Of a stretch of 52,147 nucleotides of DNA, positions 1 through 9,262 are shown one piece after another. Positions within the stretch are counted from its first letter, which is position 1; each line of letters starts with the position of its first letter. Below the pieces are notes generated by a model. It did not search any database. It was not told the origin of the DNA and saw only the letters and a list, made by a program, of their open reading frames with translations. The DNA comes from an uncultured Pelagibacteraceae bacterium (GTDB lineage Bacteria; Pseudomonadota; Alphaproteobacteria; Pelagibacterales; Pelagibacteraceae): assembly GCA_902524865.1 (NCBI GenBank), contig CABZEV010000002.1:1-52147 (forward strand), in the 5' to 3' direction. The translations under genes and the position numbers were made by a program.

Positions 1-2
1 AA

Positions 3-368
3 ATTTCAAAAGCAACTAAAGGCAAAAGAGCTGGAAAGGATAGTCACTGGTACGGAAAGAAACATACTTTAGAAACTAGACAAAAATTGTCGTTATCACT
101 TAAGAAATCATTCAAAAACCCTTCAAAAAACAGGTTAGCTGGAATTAAGATTGCTGCAAAAAAAAGATTAGGCAAACACTATCATACTAAAGAAAGCAAA
201 AAAAAAATATCTTTAGCCCACCTAAATAATAAATACAATCTTGGAAAAAAAGTTTCCAAGAGTACTAGAGAAAAAATTTCAAAAGGAAACAAAGGAAAAA
301 AAAGATCTAAGAAATTAAGGAAACAAATTTCAGAAAGTCTTAAAAAATATTACAAGTCTCTAAATTAA
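3..368 (+). CDS. NUMOD3-repeat DNA-binding protein (homing-endonuclease-associated), 5' truncated by window edge
   Basis: Frame is open from base 3 (ISKATKGKRAGKDSHWYGKKHTLETRQKLS...). At least three degenerate GKK(H/V)S..TR.KIS motifs typical of NUMOD3, ending at TAA 368. Confidence 0.6.
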   Translation: MSKATKGKRAGKDSHWYGKKHTLETRQKLSLSLKKSFKNPSKNRLAGIKIAAKKRLGKHYHTKESKKKISLAHLNNKYNLGKKVSKSTREKISKGNKGKKRSKKLRKQISESLKKYYKSLN

Positions 369-386
369 TCACGCACGGGTCTTATA

Positions 387-430
387 TGGACCAAATTTTT
401 TGGTCCAATTTTGGTCCACTGGTGGTCCAC
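387..430. repeat. Three TGGTCCA direct repeats at 11-bp period plus inverted copy TGGACCAAA
   Basis: TGGTCCA at 401-407, 412-418 and 423-429. Inverted TGGACCAAA (387-395) pairs with TTTGGTCCA (399-407). Confidence 0.85.
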
Positions 431-513
431 TAAGAAAGCCTTATTAATCGAAATTTCTACATTTCTTGTTTGAAAGAAAAAAAATAAGTAGTATATATCA
501 ACGTGAATTTAAT

Positions 514-590
514 GGCGGGGTAGCTCAGTTGGTTAGAGCGCGGGACTCATAAGCCCGAGGTCAGTGGTTCGATCCCACTTCCCGCTACCA
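514..590 (+). tRNA. tRNA-Met (anticodon CAT; elongator Met versus Ile2 not resolved)
   Basis: Cloverleaf: acceptor GGCGGGG/TCCCGCT, D-arm GCTCAGTTGGTTAGAGC, anticodon loop CTCATAA, T-arm AGTGGTTCGATCCCACT, encoded CCA. Confidence 0.93.
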
Positions 591-596
591 TTAAAG

Positions 597-1634
597 TCAA
601 ATTTTTAACCATCTTTTATTTTTTAAAGTCCAGTCGACTACTTGATCTATTCTTTCTTCTATGGAGACTTTTGGTTTCCATCCCAATTTTTTCATTAAAT
701 TACCATCTAAAGCATATCTTAGATCATGACCAGGTCTACTTGAATGAAAATCAACCATTTTATATTTCAATTTTTTGCCAACAGACTTTGCGATTAATTT
801 TGCTAGTTCGAGATTATCTAATTCTATAGGACCCACCAAATTAAATTTTGGACATTTAGCTCCACCATAATCTATTTTATTTTTTTTAATTATTTTTTTA
901 CGATTTTTGATCAAGAACAAGCATCCATCAGCTACATCTGATGCATGAATATAATGCCTGCTCCCAGCTTTAGTTTTATTTTTATTACTATGAATTTCCA
1001 CAAACAAGCCATCTCTTGCACTAATAATACATTTTGGAATAAATTTTTCAGGATGTTGTCTTTCACCAAATACGTTCATTGTATGTGTTATGAAAATTGG
1101 AATATGATAACTATTTTCAAAAGCTACTGCCAATTCTTCACCACCCGCTTTGGTTGCACTATAAGGATTAGTAGAATTGTATCTTTCTCTTTCTTTATAT
1201 TTAACTTTATTTGGTGCTGGACCAAAAACTTCATCAGTACTAAAATATACAAATAGCTCTAAATTTTTATTTTTCCTTGCAAAATTTAATATATTGCATG
1301 TTGCAACTACATTATCATATACAAATGTTAAAGGATCAGTAATTGATCTATCAACATGACTAGATGCAGCCATGTGTAAAATGAAATTAAATTTTCCTAA
1401 GTCAGCTGTCAACATGTCATTTACCTCTGCTCGAAGATCATGATGAACAACTCTTAGTCGTTTTTTATCTTTCTCAGAAATTTCAGTCATCATATCTGAG
1501 ATTCGATTTAAATTTCCTGAGTAGTCTAACCTATCTAAAGAGACGATTTCCCAATCAGTATGATTCAGTATATGCCTGATAGTGTGGTGGGCAATAAAAC
1601 CTGCTCCTCCAGTAATTAAAACTCTTTTTTTCAT
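597..1634 (-). CDS. NAD-dependent epimerase/dehydratase, dTDP-glucose 4,6-dehydratase-like
   Basis: Extended SDR: GGAGFIAHH, STDEVFG, YSATK motifs. Confidence 0.85.
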   Translation of the reverse strand: MKKRVLITGGAGFIAHHTIRHILNHTDWEIVSLDRLDYSGNLNRISDMMTEISEKDKKRLRVVHHDLRAEVNDMLTADLGKFNFILHMAASSHVDRSITDPLTFVYDNVVATCNILNFARKNKNLELFVYFSTDEVFGPAPNKVKYKERERYNSTNPYSATKAGGEELAVAFENSYHIPIFITHTMNVFGERQHPEKFIPKCIISARDGLFVEIHSNKNKTKAGSRHYIHASDVADGCLFLIKNRKKIIKKNKIDYGGAKCPKFNLVGPIELDNLELAKLIAKSVGKKLKYKMVDFHSSRPGHDLRYALDGNLMKKLGWKPKVSIEERIDQVVDWTLKNKRWLKI

Positions 1635-1688
1635 ATAAGATACAACTATAGTATTTTCAAAACTGTAACAATATATTAAATATCTTAA

Positions 1689-2525
1689 ATGGACCTAACA
1701 ATTGTAATCGTTTCATTCAAGAGTGGAGACATTCTTCATAGATGTATAAAATCAATAGATGTTAAGTTTCCAATAATAATTATTGAAAATTCAATCGATC
1801 AAAATCTAAAATTAGATTTAGAAAAAAAATATCCAAATGTTAATTGTATTTTACCGAGAGAAAATTTAGGTTATTCAGGTGGAAATAATCTTGCATTATC
1901 TAAAGTAAAAACTGATTTTGCCTTGATTTTAAACCCAGATGTAGTTTTAGAGAAAAATTGTATTGAAAATTTTTTTGTAACAGCAAATAAAGTCTTAGAT
2001 TTTGGAATTATAGCACCAGTTTCTGTTGAAGAAAGGTACGATAATTTTGACCCCATTAAGGACTTAAATATAAAAGAAGTTGAAAATGTTAAAGGTTTTG
2101 CAATGTTTTTTAATATGAAAAATTTGAAATGGTGTAACTTTTTTGATGACAATTTTTTTCTTTATTTGGAGGAAATAGATTTATGTAAAAGGTTGCGTTT
2201 GAAGAATACAAAGATTTTTATCGATCCTTCTATAAAAGTAAGACATTTTGGAGGCTCTTCACATATACCAGAAATAAACCGACCCATGGAGTTGTCTAGA
2301 AACTGGCATTGGATGTGGTCAACATTTTATTTTAATAAAAAACACAATGGCTATGTATTTGCTTTAATCAAAATTTTGCCAAAATTTTTTTCATCATTAT
2401 TAAAGTATATTTTTTACTTAATTTTTTTAAAGAAATACAAAAGTGAAATATATAAGTACAGACTTTTAGGTATTATTAATTCTGTTTTATTAAAAAAATC
2501 ATGGTATAGACCAACCTTAAATTAA
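1689..2525 (+). CDS. Glycosyltransferase family 2 (rhamnosyltransferase-like)
   Basis: N-terminal LTIVIVSFKSGDILHRCIKSI, ENLGYSGGNN, LILNPDVVLE. Confidence 0.85.
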   Translation: MDLTIVIVSFKSGDILHRCIKSIDVKFPIIIIENSIDQNLKLDLEKKYPNVNCILPRENLGYSGGNNLALSKVKTDFALILNPDVVLEKNCIENFFVTANKVLDFGIIAPVSVEERYDNFDPIKDLNIKEVENVKGFAMFFNMKNLKWCNFFDDNFFLYLEEIDLCKRLRLKNTKIFIDPSIKVRHFGGSSHIPEINRPMELSRNWHWMWSTFYFNKKHNGYVFALIKILPKFFSSLLKYIFYLIFLKKYKSEIYKYRLLGIINSVLLKKSWYRPTLN

Positions 2526-2555
2526 TTTGTAAAATTTGAAATATTCGAATGAGTA

Positions 2556-3443
2556 ATGAAGAAAAATAAAAAAATTCTTATCACTGGTGGAGCTGGTTTT
2601 GTTGGAACGAATTTAATCAAACTACTTTTGAAAAAAACACAATATGAAATTTTAAGTTTAGATAATTATACATCTGGAAAAAAATCTAATCACATTCGAA
2701 ACTCTCGAGTAAAATATATCAAAGGTAGTACTACAGATATTCTTAAATTAATTAAATACCCAAAACAAATTAAATCCATTTTTCATTTTGGTGAATTTGC
2801 GAGAATTTATCAAAGCTTTTTGAGAATGAATGATTGTATATACTCCAATTCAATAGGTACAAATGCAGTTTTTAATTTTTGTTTAAAACATAAAATAAAA
2901 CTAATCTATTCAGCAACTTCTGCATCTTTAGGGAATAAAGGACAAGATAAAAATTTATCGCCTTATTCTTTTACAAAAGCAAAAAATTTAGAGTTGTTAG
3001 AAAACTTAAAAAAGTGGTTTAATTTTAAGTATGAAATTATTTATTTTTACAACGTTTATGGACCTAATCAGATATCTACAGGCCCAATGTCGACTGTAAT
3101 AGGAATATTTGAATATCAATTTATTAATAGAAAACCTCTGACAATTGTAAAACCAGGTACACAAACAAGAAGGTTTACTCACATCGATGATACTGTGGAG
3201 GTTTGTTATAATGCGTGGAAAAATAATTTGTGTAGACACTATAGTATAACAAGTAAAAAGTCTTATTCGATAATAGAGGTTGCTAAAATGTTTAATTCCA
3301 AAATAAAATATTTAAATAAAAGACCTGGTGAAAGATATGTGTCAGCTCTTACTAAAATGAATTTATCTAACAAAATTTATAAACATTATGGAAAAATATC
3401 TTTAAGAAATTACATATCTGAATTCATAAATAACAATACTTAA
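2556..3443 (+). CDS. NAD-dependent epimerase/dehydratase (extended SDR, nucleotide-sugar epimerase-like)
   Basis: GGAGFVGTNL, SPYSFTK (YxxxK), VYGPNQ. Confidence 0.8.
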   Translation: MKKNKKILITGGAGFVGTNLIKLLLKKTQYEILSLDNYTSGKKSNHIRNSRVKYIKGSTTDILKLIKYPKQIKSIFHFGEFARIYQSFLRMNDCIYSNSIGTNAVFNFCLKHKIKLIYSATSASLGNKGQDKNLSPYSFTKAKNLELLENLKKWFNFKYEIIYFYNVYGPNQISTGPMSTVIGIFEYQFINRKPLTIVKPGTQTRRFTHIDDTVEVCYNAWKNNLCRHYSITSKKSYSIIEVAKMFNSKIKYLNKRPGERYVSALTKMNLSNKIYKHYGKISLRNYISEFINNNT

Positions 3444-3445
3444 TT

Positions 3446-4126
3446 TCATTTAAACATTTTCTTAAATTCATTAATATTGATCACTCGTAAATATTTATTA
3501 TAATTTTCATAATAATCTTTGAATTTGAGATCTTTGATCTTCTTATCAACTCTAAGAATTGAAGTATTTTTTCCTTTTTTGATTATCCCAATACCTTGGT
3601 CTATTTTACAAGTATAAATATTTAAATCATCATTATGTCTTAAATCTACTATTGCTTTCCAAACATCACCATTCCAAGTCATTCTATATCTTGGAACAGC
3701 TTGTTTACTCATACAATCAGGCATACAATCATGAACTAAAACTACTCCATCCTCTTTTAAACAATCTAAAGAATTTATTATATCTTTTTTGACTTGTTCA
3801 TAAGTATGCAATCCATCAATAAAGACCAAATCAAATTTTTTATTATTTTCCTTAAAAAATTCATCACTTGTCTTTCTTAAATTTCCACCACTGACTGGGT
3901 CAACTCCAACTTTATTTTGGATATCAATTTTAGAAAATAATTGATCTTGATCACAGCCAATCTCTAAATAATCAATATAATTATATTTATTTATTAGATA
4001 TTTAATTAAATCCCAACGATAATAATCTGAGGGAAAATTATATTCTAATTTACCATTAAAATTTTCTACAAATATATTGTAATAAATTTTATTAAGTAAT
4101 TTAGAAATTTTGGATAATTTTTCCAT
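3446..4126 (-). CDS. Class I SAM-dependent methyltransferase (Methyltransf_24-like)
   Basis: YLEIGCDQDQLF, FDLVFIDGLHTYEQVKKDI, GVVLVHDCMP. Confidence 0.7.
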   Translation of the reverse strand: MEKLSKISKLLNKIYYNIFVENFNGKLEYNFPSDYYRWDLIKYLINKYNYIDYLEIGCDQDQLFSKIDIQNKVGVDPVSGGNLRKTSDEFFKENNKKFDLVFIDGLHTYEQVKKDIINSLDCLKEDGVVLVHDCMPDCMSKQAVPRYRMTWNGDVWKAIVDLRHNDDLNIYTCKIDQGIGIIKKGKNTSILRVDKKIKDLKFKDYYENYNKYLRVININEFKKMFK

Positions 4127-4654
4127 TTAATGACCAGGAAATTCTATTAAATTTTCGACTTTATAACCTTTTTTTAAAAGATTATCAGCACCATTTAAAT
4201 CAAACAAATTAATTACAAATATAAAAGCTGCAACTTTTCCTTTAGAGATTTCAACTAGCTTGGCTGCGGCTTCTGCAGTTCCCCCAGTTGCAATTAAATC
4301 ATCAATTATCAAAACATTATCATTTTCATCAATAGAATCTTTATGCACCTCTATAGTTGCAGTGCCATATTCAAGCTCAAAATCTACTGAGTGTATATCA
4401 GCCGGTAACTTGTTTTTCTTTCTAAGCATCACAAATGGTTTTTTTAATATATATGAAACTGCGGATGCAAAGACAAAGCCTCTTGATTCAACGGCTGCAA
4501 TTTTATCAAATTTCACCTTTTTACTTCTCTCAACTATCTGATTTATTGTTTCAGAAAATGCTTTTTCATTTTTAATTAATGTGGTTATATCTCTAAATAA
4601 AATCCCTTTTTTAGGATAATCTGGAATTGATCTAATAAAATCTTTTAAATTCAT
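4127..4654 (-). CDS. apt: Adenine phosphoribosyltransferase
   Basis: IRSIPDYPKKGILFRDITTL and PRPP motif VLIIDDLIATGGTAEA. Confidence 0.95.
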   Translation of the reverse strand: MNLKDFIRSIPDYPKKGILFRDITTLIKNEKAFSETINQIVERSKKVKFDKIAAVESRGFVFASAVSYILKKPFVMLRKKNKLPADIHSVDFELEYGTATIEVHKDSIDENDNVLIIDDLIATGGTAEAAAKLVEISKGKVAAFIFVINLFDLNGADNLLKKGYKVENLIEFPGH

Positions 4655-4696
4655 AAGAGTAAATTATATATTAATAATTAATTAAAATATTTTAAG

Positions 4697-5569
4697 ATGA
4701 CAATAAATAAATTAGCAATCATTGGTGGAAGTGGCCTATATGATGTTGAAGAATTTGAAAATCGAGAGTTAGTTGATTTACAAACTCCCTGGGGTAAACC
4801 TTCAGATCAAATTTTAAAGACAAAATATAAAAATAAAGAAGTTTATTTTTTACCGAGACATGGAAGAGGGCATTTTATTTCACCCTCAAAAATAAATTTT
4901 CGAGCTAACATTGATGCTTTAAAGCAATTAGGTGTTTCTGACATTGTCTCAATATCAGCGGTCGGATCTTTAAAAGAAGACTTACCACCAGGTAAATTTG
5001 TAATTGTTGATCAATTTATAGATAGAACTTTTGCTAGAAATAAAACTTTTTTTGATGACGAAATCGTTGCCCATGTTTCAATGGCTCATCCAACATCAAA
5101 TGGTCTAATGAATGCGTGTGAAGAAGCTATTAAGAAAGAAAAAATAAAATATCAAAAAGGTGGAACTTATGTAGTAATGGAAGGGCCACAATTTTCAACT
5201 TTAGCTGAGTCCAATCTTTATAGATCATGGAAAGCTGATGTGATTGGTATGACAAATATGCCAGAGGCTAAATTAGCTAGAGAAGCAGAAATTAGGTATG
5301 CATCTGTTTCAATGGTAACTGATTATGATTGTTGGCATCCAGATCATGAAAATGTAGATGTAAAACAAGTAATAAAAGTTCTTTTAGAAAATGCTGCTAA
5401 AGCAAAAAATATGATTAAAAATTTGATAGAAAATTTTGAAAATCATATTGACCCTCAAGATCCAACAAATAATTGTTTAGATGTTGCAATTATTACTGCT
5501 TCAGAAAAAAGAACAAAAAAAACTATAGATAAACTTAGAACAGTTGCTGGTAGAGTTTTAAATAAATGA
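4697..5569 (+). CDS. mtnP: S-methyl-5'-thioadenosine phosphorylase
   Basis: IIGGSGLYDVEEF, PRHGRGHFISPSKINFRANI, GPQFSTLAESNLYR, MTNMPEAKLAREAEI. Confidence 0.93.
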   Translation: MTINKLAIIGGSGLYDVEEFENRELVDLQTPWGKPSDQILKTKYKNKEVYFLPRHGRGHFISPSKINFRANIDALKQLGVSDIVSISAVGSLKEDLPPGKFVIVDQFIDRTFARNKTFFDDEIVAHVSMAHPTSNGLMNACEEAIKKEKIKYQKGGTYVVMEGPQFSTLAESNLYRSWKADVIGMTNMPEAKLAREAEIRYASVSMVTDYDCWHPDHENVDVKQVIKVLLENAAKAKNMIKNLIENFENHIDPQDPTNNCLDVAIITASEKRTKKTIDKLRTVAGRVLNK

Positions 5570-6636
5570 GAATAGAAGCAGAAGAGTATCGAACTATTTG
5601 GTTTGAAAATAATGTTGTAAAAATTATTGATCAAACAAAACTACCACATCAATTTATTATAAAAGACTTAAAGATAGTTAAAGATGCAATTAATGCTATA
5701 AAAACAATGGAAGTAAGAGGCGCACCTTTGATAGGTGCTACCGCAGCTTATGGACTAGTTTTAGCTATTATTGAAAATAATGAGCAATCATTTTTGAAAA
5801 AATCTGCAGATGATTTAATGAGTTCAAGGCCAACAGCAATCAATTTAAAATGGGCTGTTGATAGAATGATGAACAAATTATCAGGTTTAAATAGTGATAA
5901 AATTTTTGAAACAGCTCTTAATGAGGCAAAAGATATATGTGAAGAAGATATAAAATTTTGTGAAAATATAGGATTAAATGGATTAAAAATTATAGAGGAA
6001 TTTTATAATAAAAAAAAAGATACAATTAATATCTTAACTCATTGTAATGCAGGTTGGCTTGCAACAATTAATTGGGGCACAGCAACCTCTCCAATTTATC
6101 ATGCACATAAAAAAGGGATTCCAATTCATGTTTGGGTAGATGAAACGAGACCAAGAAACCAAGGAGCTAACTTAACTTCATTTGAATTAAATGAAGAAGG
6201 AATTAAAAATACAATCATTGCAGATAACACAGGTGGAATTTTGATGCAAAGTGGAGAGGTTGATATGTGTATTGTTGGAACGGACAGAACTCTAGCCAAT
6301 GGAGATGTTTGTAATAAAGTTGGAACTTATCTAAAAGCACTAGCAGCTCATGATAATAAGATTCCTTTTTATGTAGCACTTCCAAGTTCCACTATTGATT
6401 GGAATATAAAAGATCATAAAGATATTCCAATTGAGGAGAGAAATTCAGAGGAATTATCTCATATGGAAGGTTTAGATGAAAAAGGAAATATAAAGAAAAT
6501 ACAAATATATCCAAAGAAAAGTAAGGCTATGAATTTAGCATTTGATATCACACCTGCAAAATATGTTACAGGTTTGATTACTGAAAAAGGTGTTTGTGAT
6601 GCCTCAACAGAAGGATTAAAGAAGTTATTCAAATGA
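5566..6636 (+). CDS. mtnA: S-methyl-5-thioribose-1-phosphate isomerase
   Basis: MEVRGAPLIGATAAYG, THCNAGWLAT, DETRPRNQGA, VGTDRTLANGDVCNKVGTY; 4-nt ATGA overlap with mtnP. Confidence 0.93.
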   Translation: MRIEAEEYRTIWFENNVVKIIDQTKLPHQFIIKDLKIVKDAINAIKTMEVRGAPLIGATAAYGLVLAIIENNEQSFLKKSADDLMSSRPTAINLKWAVDRMMNKLSGLNSDKIFETALNEAKDICEEDIKFCENIGLNGLKIIEEFYNKKKDTINILTHCNAGWLATINWGTATSPIYHAHKKGIPIHVWVDETRPRNQGANLTSFELNEEGIKNTIIADNTGGILMQSGEVDMCIVGTDRTLANGDVCNKVGTYLKALAAHDNKIPFYVALPSSTIDWNIKDHKDIPIEERNSEELSHMEGLDEKGNIKKIQIYPKKSKAMNLAFDITPAKYVTGLITEKGVCDASTEGLKKLFK

Positions 6637-7289
6637 AAAATTTAGAGCAACGAAAACAAATTATTGAATATTCATTAAAACTAAATTCTACAAATCTTTC
6701 ACCATTAAGATCAGGTAATATATCCTTAAGATCTGAAGAGAATAGTACTGACGGTTATTTAATTACCCCATCTGGAAAAAAATATGAAACTTTAAAGCCA
6801 GAAGATATAGTATTCATGAATCTAAATGATGATGCACAAGATAATGTCTCAATTAATAAACCATCCTCAGAATGGAAATTTCACAGAGATATTTATTTAA
6901 ACAAACGAGATGCGGAGGCTATTGTTCACGCTCATTCACCACACGCAACAGCTGTATCTTCACATGGAAAGTCGATACCCCCGTTTCATTACATGATCGC
7001 GCTTGCTGGAGGAGAGGATATTAAATGTGCTGAATACGCGACTTTTGGAACAGAAGAACTTTCTAAAAATGTTATTAAAGCTTTAGAAAATAGAAGTGCT
7101 TGTTTGATGTCTAATCACGGACAGGTTGCTTTTGGAAAAAATTTAGACCAAGCATTTGAACTAGCACAAGAGATAGAAAATATTTGTCATCAATACACTA
7201 TTGCACTAAAGTTAGGTGAGCCGAAGATTCTTTCATTAGAGGAAATGAATAAAGTTTTGGAAAAAGCTAAAGATTATAAAAAAGGGTAA
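6633..7289 (+). CDS. Class II aldolase/adducin family protein (MTRu-1-P aldolase or dehydratase candidate)
   Basis: GNISLR, TPSG, VHAHSPHATA, SNHGQVAFG; 4-nt overlap with mtnA. Confidence 0.85.
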   Translation: MKNLEQRKQIIEYSLKLNSTNLSPLRSGNISLRSEENSTDGYLITPSGKKYETLKPEDIVFMNLNDDAQDNVSINKPSSEWKFHRDIYLNKRDAEAIVHAHSPHATAVSSHGKSIPPFHYMIALAGGEDIKCAEYATFGTEELSKNVIKALENRSACLMSNHGQVAFGKNLDQAFELAQEIENICHQYTIALKLGEPKILSLEEMNKVLEKAKDYKKG

Positions 7290-7290
7290 T

Positions 7291-8331
7291 ATGATAAAAG
7301 TAGGGGAGCACATTACTTTAGATATAATTGGCACTGATAAAGAATATGATCCGTCAGTTTATGAAAGAGTTATCAAAGAGATTGCTAAAGTAGCTAAAGT
7401 TACAATCTTAAATATATCAAAATATAAATTCGAACCACAGGGCTTTACAATTCTTGCATTATTAGCTGAAAGTCATATCAGTTTTCATACATTTCCCGAG
7501 AAAGGAATCATAAGTTTTGACTTCTTTACATGTGGAAAAATCAGTCCATCAGTAGCGATCGATATTGTTAAAAAAGAATTTAAGCACAAAAGAATTGTAA
7601 AAAAAGAGTTTAATAGAGATACAAGATCTCTTTATCACGATATTTACAGCTCCCCAGGTTTACAAAAATCATATGTTGTAAATGAAGTTTTGGAAGATTT
7701 TAAATCAAAGGTGGGTCAACATATTGAAATTTTAGAGTTAGAGCAATTCGGAAAATCATTGTTTATTGATAGTGAAATTCAAGTAGCAGAGTTTGACGAA
7801 CATTTGTATAGCTCAACATTTGTGGGTGCAGGGTTGAAGTTAAATAAAAATAACGAAAGAGCTGCAATCATTGGCGGTGGTGATGGAGGCGTTGCCAGAG
7901 AATGCATATCTAAAAAATTTAATTTTATCGATTGGTATGAGCTTGATCCTGAAGTAGTTGAAGTTTGTAATAAACATTTAGGGGACATTGGAAAAAAAGC
8001 TACAGAGAAAAATTCAGTTAAATGTGTCTGGGGAGACGCATTTCATAGTATTAAATCAGTAAAAGATGATACGTATGATCATATCTTTGTAGATTTAAAT
8101 GACGATCAGTTTTGTATAGATTTAGCTGCGAAAAATATGGGCTCTTTAGTAAGAATACTAAAACCCAAAGGTGTGATCACAGCTCAAGTTGGCAGCCAAG
8201 ATAAAAAACCTCTTCAAGTTGAAAATTGGATGAATGTTTTTCATCATCATTTTGGAAATACCAAATTATCTAGGGTTTATGTACCCAGTTTTGATTGTTC
8301 TTGGAATTTTTCATCGTCTATAAATCATTAA
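7291..8331 (+). CDS. Fused S-adenosylmethionine decarboxylase (SpeD) - spermidine synthase-like (SpeE) protein
   Basis: N-terminal SpeD processing-site motif LAESHISFHTFPE...FFTCG; C-terminal aminopropyltransferase motifs IIGGGDGGVARE and YELDPEVVEVC. Confidence 0.9.
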   Translation: MIKVGEHITLDIIGTDKEYDPSVYERVIKEIAKVAKVTILNISKYKFEPQGFTILALLAESHISFHTFPEKGIISFDFFTCGKISPSVAIDIVKKEFKHKRIVKKEFNRDTRSLYHDIYSSPGLQKSYVVNEVLEDFKSKVGQHIEILELEQFGKSLFIDSEIQVAEFDEHLYSSTFVGAGLKLNKNNERAAIIGGGDGGVARECISKKFNFIDWYELDPEVVEVCNKHLGDIGKKATEKNSVKCVWGDAFHSIKSVKDDTYDHIFVDLNDDQFCIDLAAKNMGSLVRILKPKGVITAQVGSQDKKPLQVENWMNVFHHHFGNTKLSRVYVPSFDCSWNFSSSINH

Positions 8332-8387
8332 TTTTTCTTTTTTAAGCCTCCAATTTGTGAAATAATATTTATTTATTAAAGGAGATA

Positions 8388-9218
8388 ATGATGAATATAT
8401 TTAAAAAAATTATTTTTTCAGTTTTATTTTCATTTTTAATAATTGGAAATGTTAATGCTGATAAAATTAAAATTGGAACAGAAGGTGCTTATCCTCCATG
8501 GAATTCTAAAGATGCTTCGGGTAAATTAATCGGTTTCGAAGTTGAATTAGCTTACACACTTTGCAGATACATTGGACAACAATGTGAGATTGTCGAGCAA
8601 GATTGGGATGGAATGATACCAGCATTAATTATGAGAAAGTTTGATGCGATTATGGCAGGTATGTCTATTACTGCAGAAAGACAAAAAGCTATCAGCTTTT
8701 CACAAGGCTATGCAGATGAAGTTGCATCTCTAGCAGTTATGAAAGGTTCTGATCTTGAAAGCATGGATACACCAGAGGGGATAAATCTTACTCTAGGTGG
8801 TTCAGGTGTTAAAAAAACTCTGAAAACCTTGACTGGTGCACTTGCTGGTAAAACAGTTTGCACGCAAACTGCAACAATTCACCAAAACTTTTTAGAATCT
8901 GGTGATGTAGGAAAAATAAACTTAAGAACCTACAAAACACAAGATGAAGTCAATTTAGACTTAGCTTCAGGAAGATGTGATGTTGCATTAGCAGCTGCAG
9001 TTGCCTTTACAGATTATGCTGATAAATCTGGAAAACCAGTTATTCTTGTAGGTCCAACTTTTTCAGGTGGTGCTTTTGGTAATGGTGTTGGAGTTGGAAT
9101 TAGAAAAGATGACACTGAATTACTAAAAGCATTTAATAAAGCTATCGATAAGGCTAGAAAAAATGGAGACATTAGCAGAATTGCTACAAAATATTTCGGT
9201 TTTGATGCCTCTATGTAA
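8388..9218 (+). CDS. Polar amino acid ABC transporter substrate-binding protein (SBP_bac_3; Arg/Orn/octopine-type)
   Basis: Signal peptide; IKIGTEGAYPPWNSKDASGKLIGFEVELAYTLC; MAGMSITAERQKAISFS. Confidence 0.9.
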   Translation: MMNIFKKIIFSVLFSFLIIGNVNADKIKIGTEGAYPPWNSKDASGKLIGFEVELAYTLCRYIGQQCEIVEQDWDGMIPALIMRKFDAIMAGMSITAERQKAISFSQGYADEVASLAVMKGSDLESMDTPEGINLTLGGSGVKKTLKTLTGALAGKTVCTQTATIHQNFLESGDVGKINLRTYKTQDEVNLDLASGRCDVALAAAVAFTDYADKSGKPVILVGPTFSGGAFGNGVGVGIRKDDTELLKAFNKAIDKARKNGDISRIATKYFGFDASM

Positions 9219-9226
9219 TTAATTTT

Positions 9227-9260
9227 AGATTTGGCGACTATAATGTATAGTCGCCAATCT
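9227..9260 (+). promoter_or_regulatory. Intercistronic hairpin between SBP and permease
   Basis: AGATTTGGCGACTATA - ATG - TATAGTCGCCAATCT: near-perfect ~15-bp stem with one bulged T, ending 2 nt before the permease ATG (9263). Confidence 0.85.
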
Positions 9261-9262
9261 AT

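Noticed and set aside
387-430. TGGTCCA repeats as a CRISPR array
   Set aside because: Units are 7 bp at 11-bp period with no spacers and no cas genes; more like a protein-binding array.
945-1359. Plus-strand ORFs inside the rfbB-like gene
   Set aside because: Antisense to a well-supported SDR CDS; composition not protein-like.
4655-4696. SAM riboswitch upstream of mtnP
   Set aside because: Only 42 AT-rich bases between divergent apt and mtnP; no aptamer-like stems.
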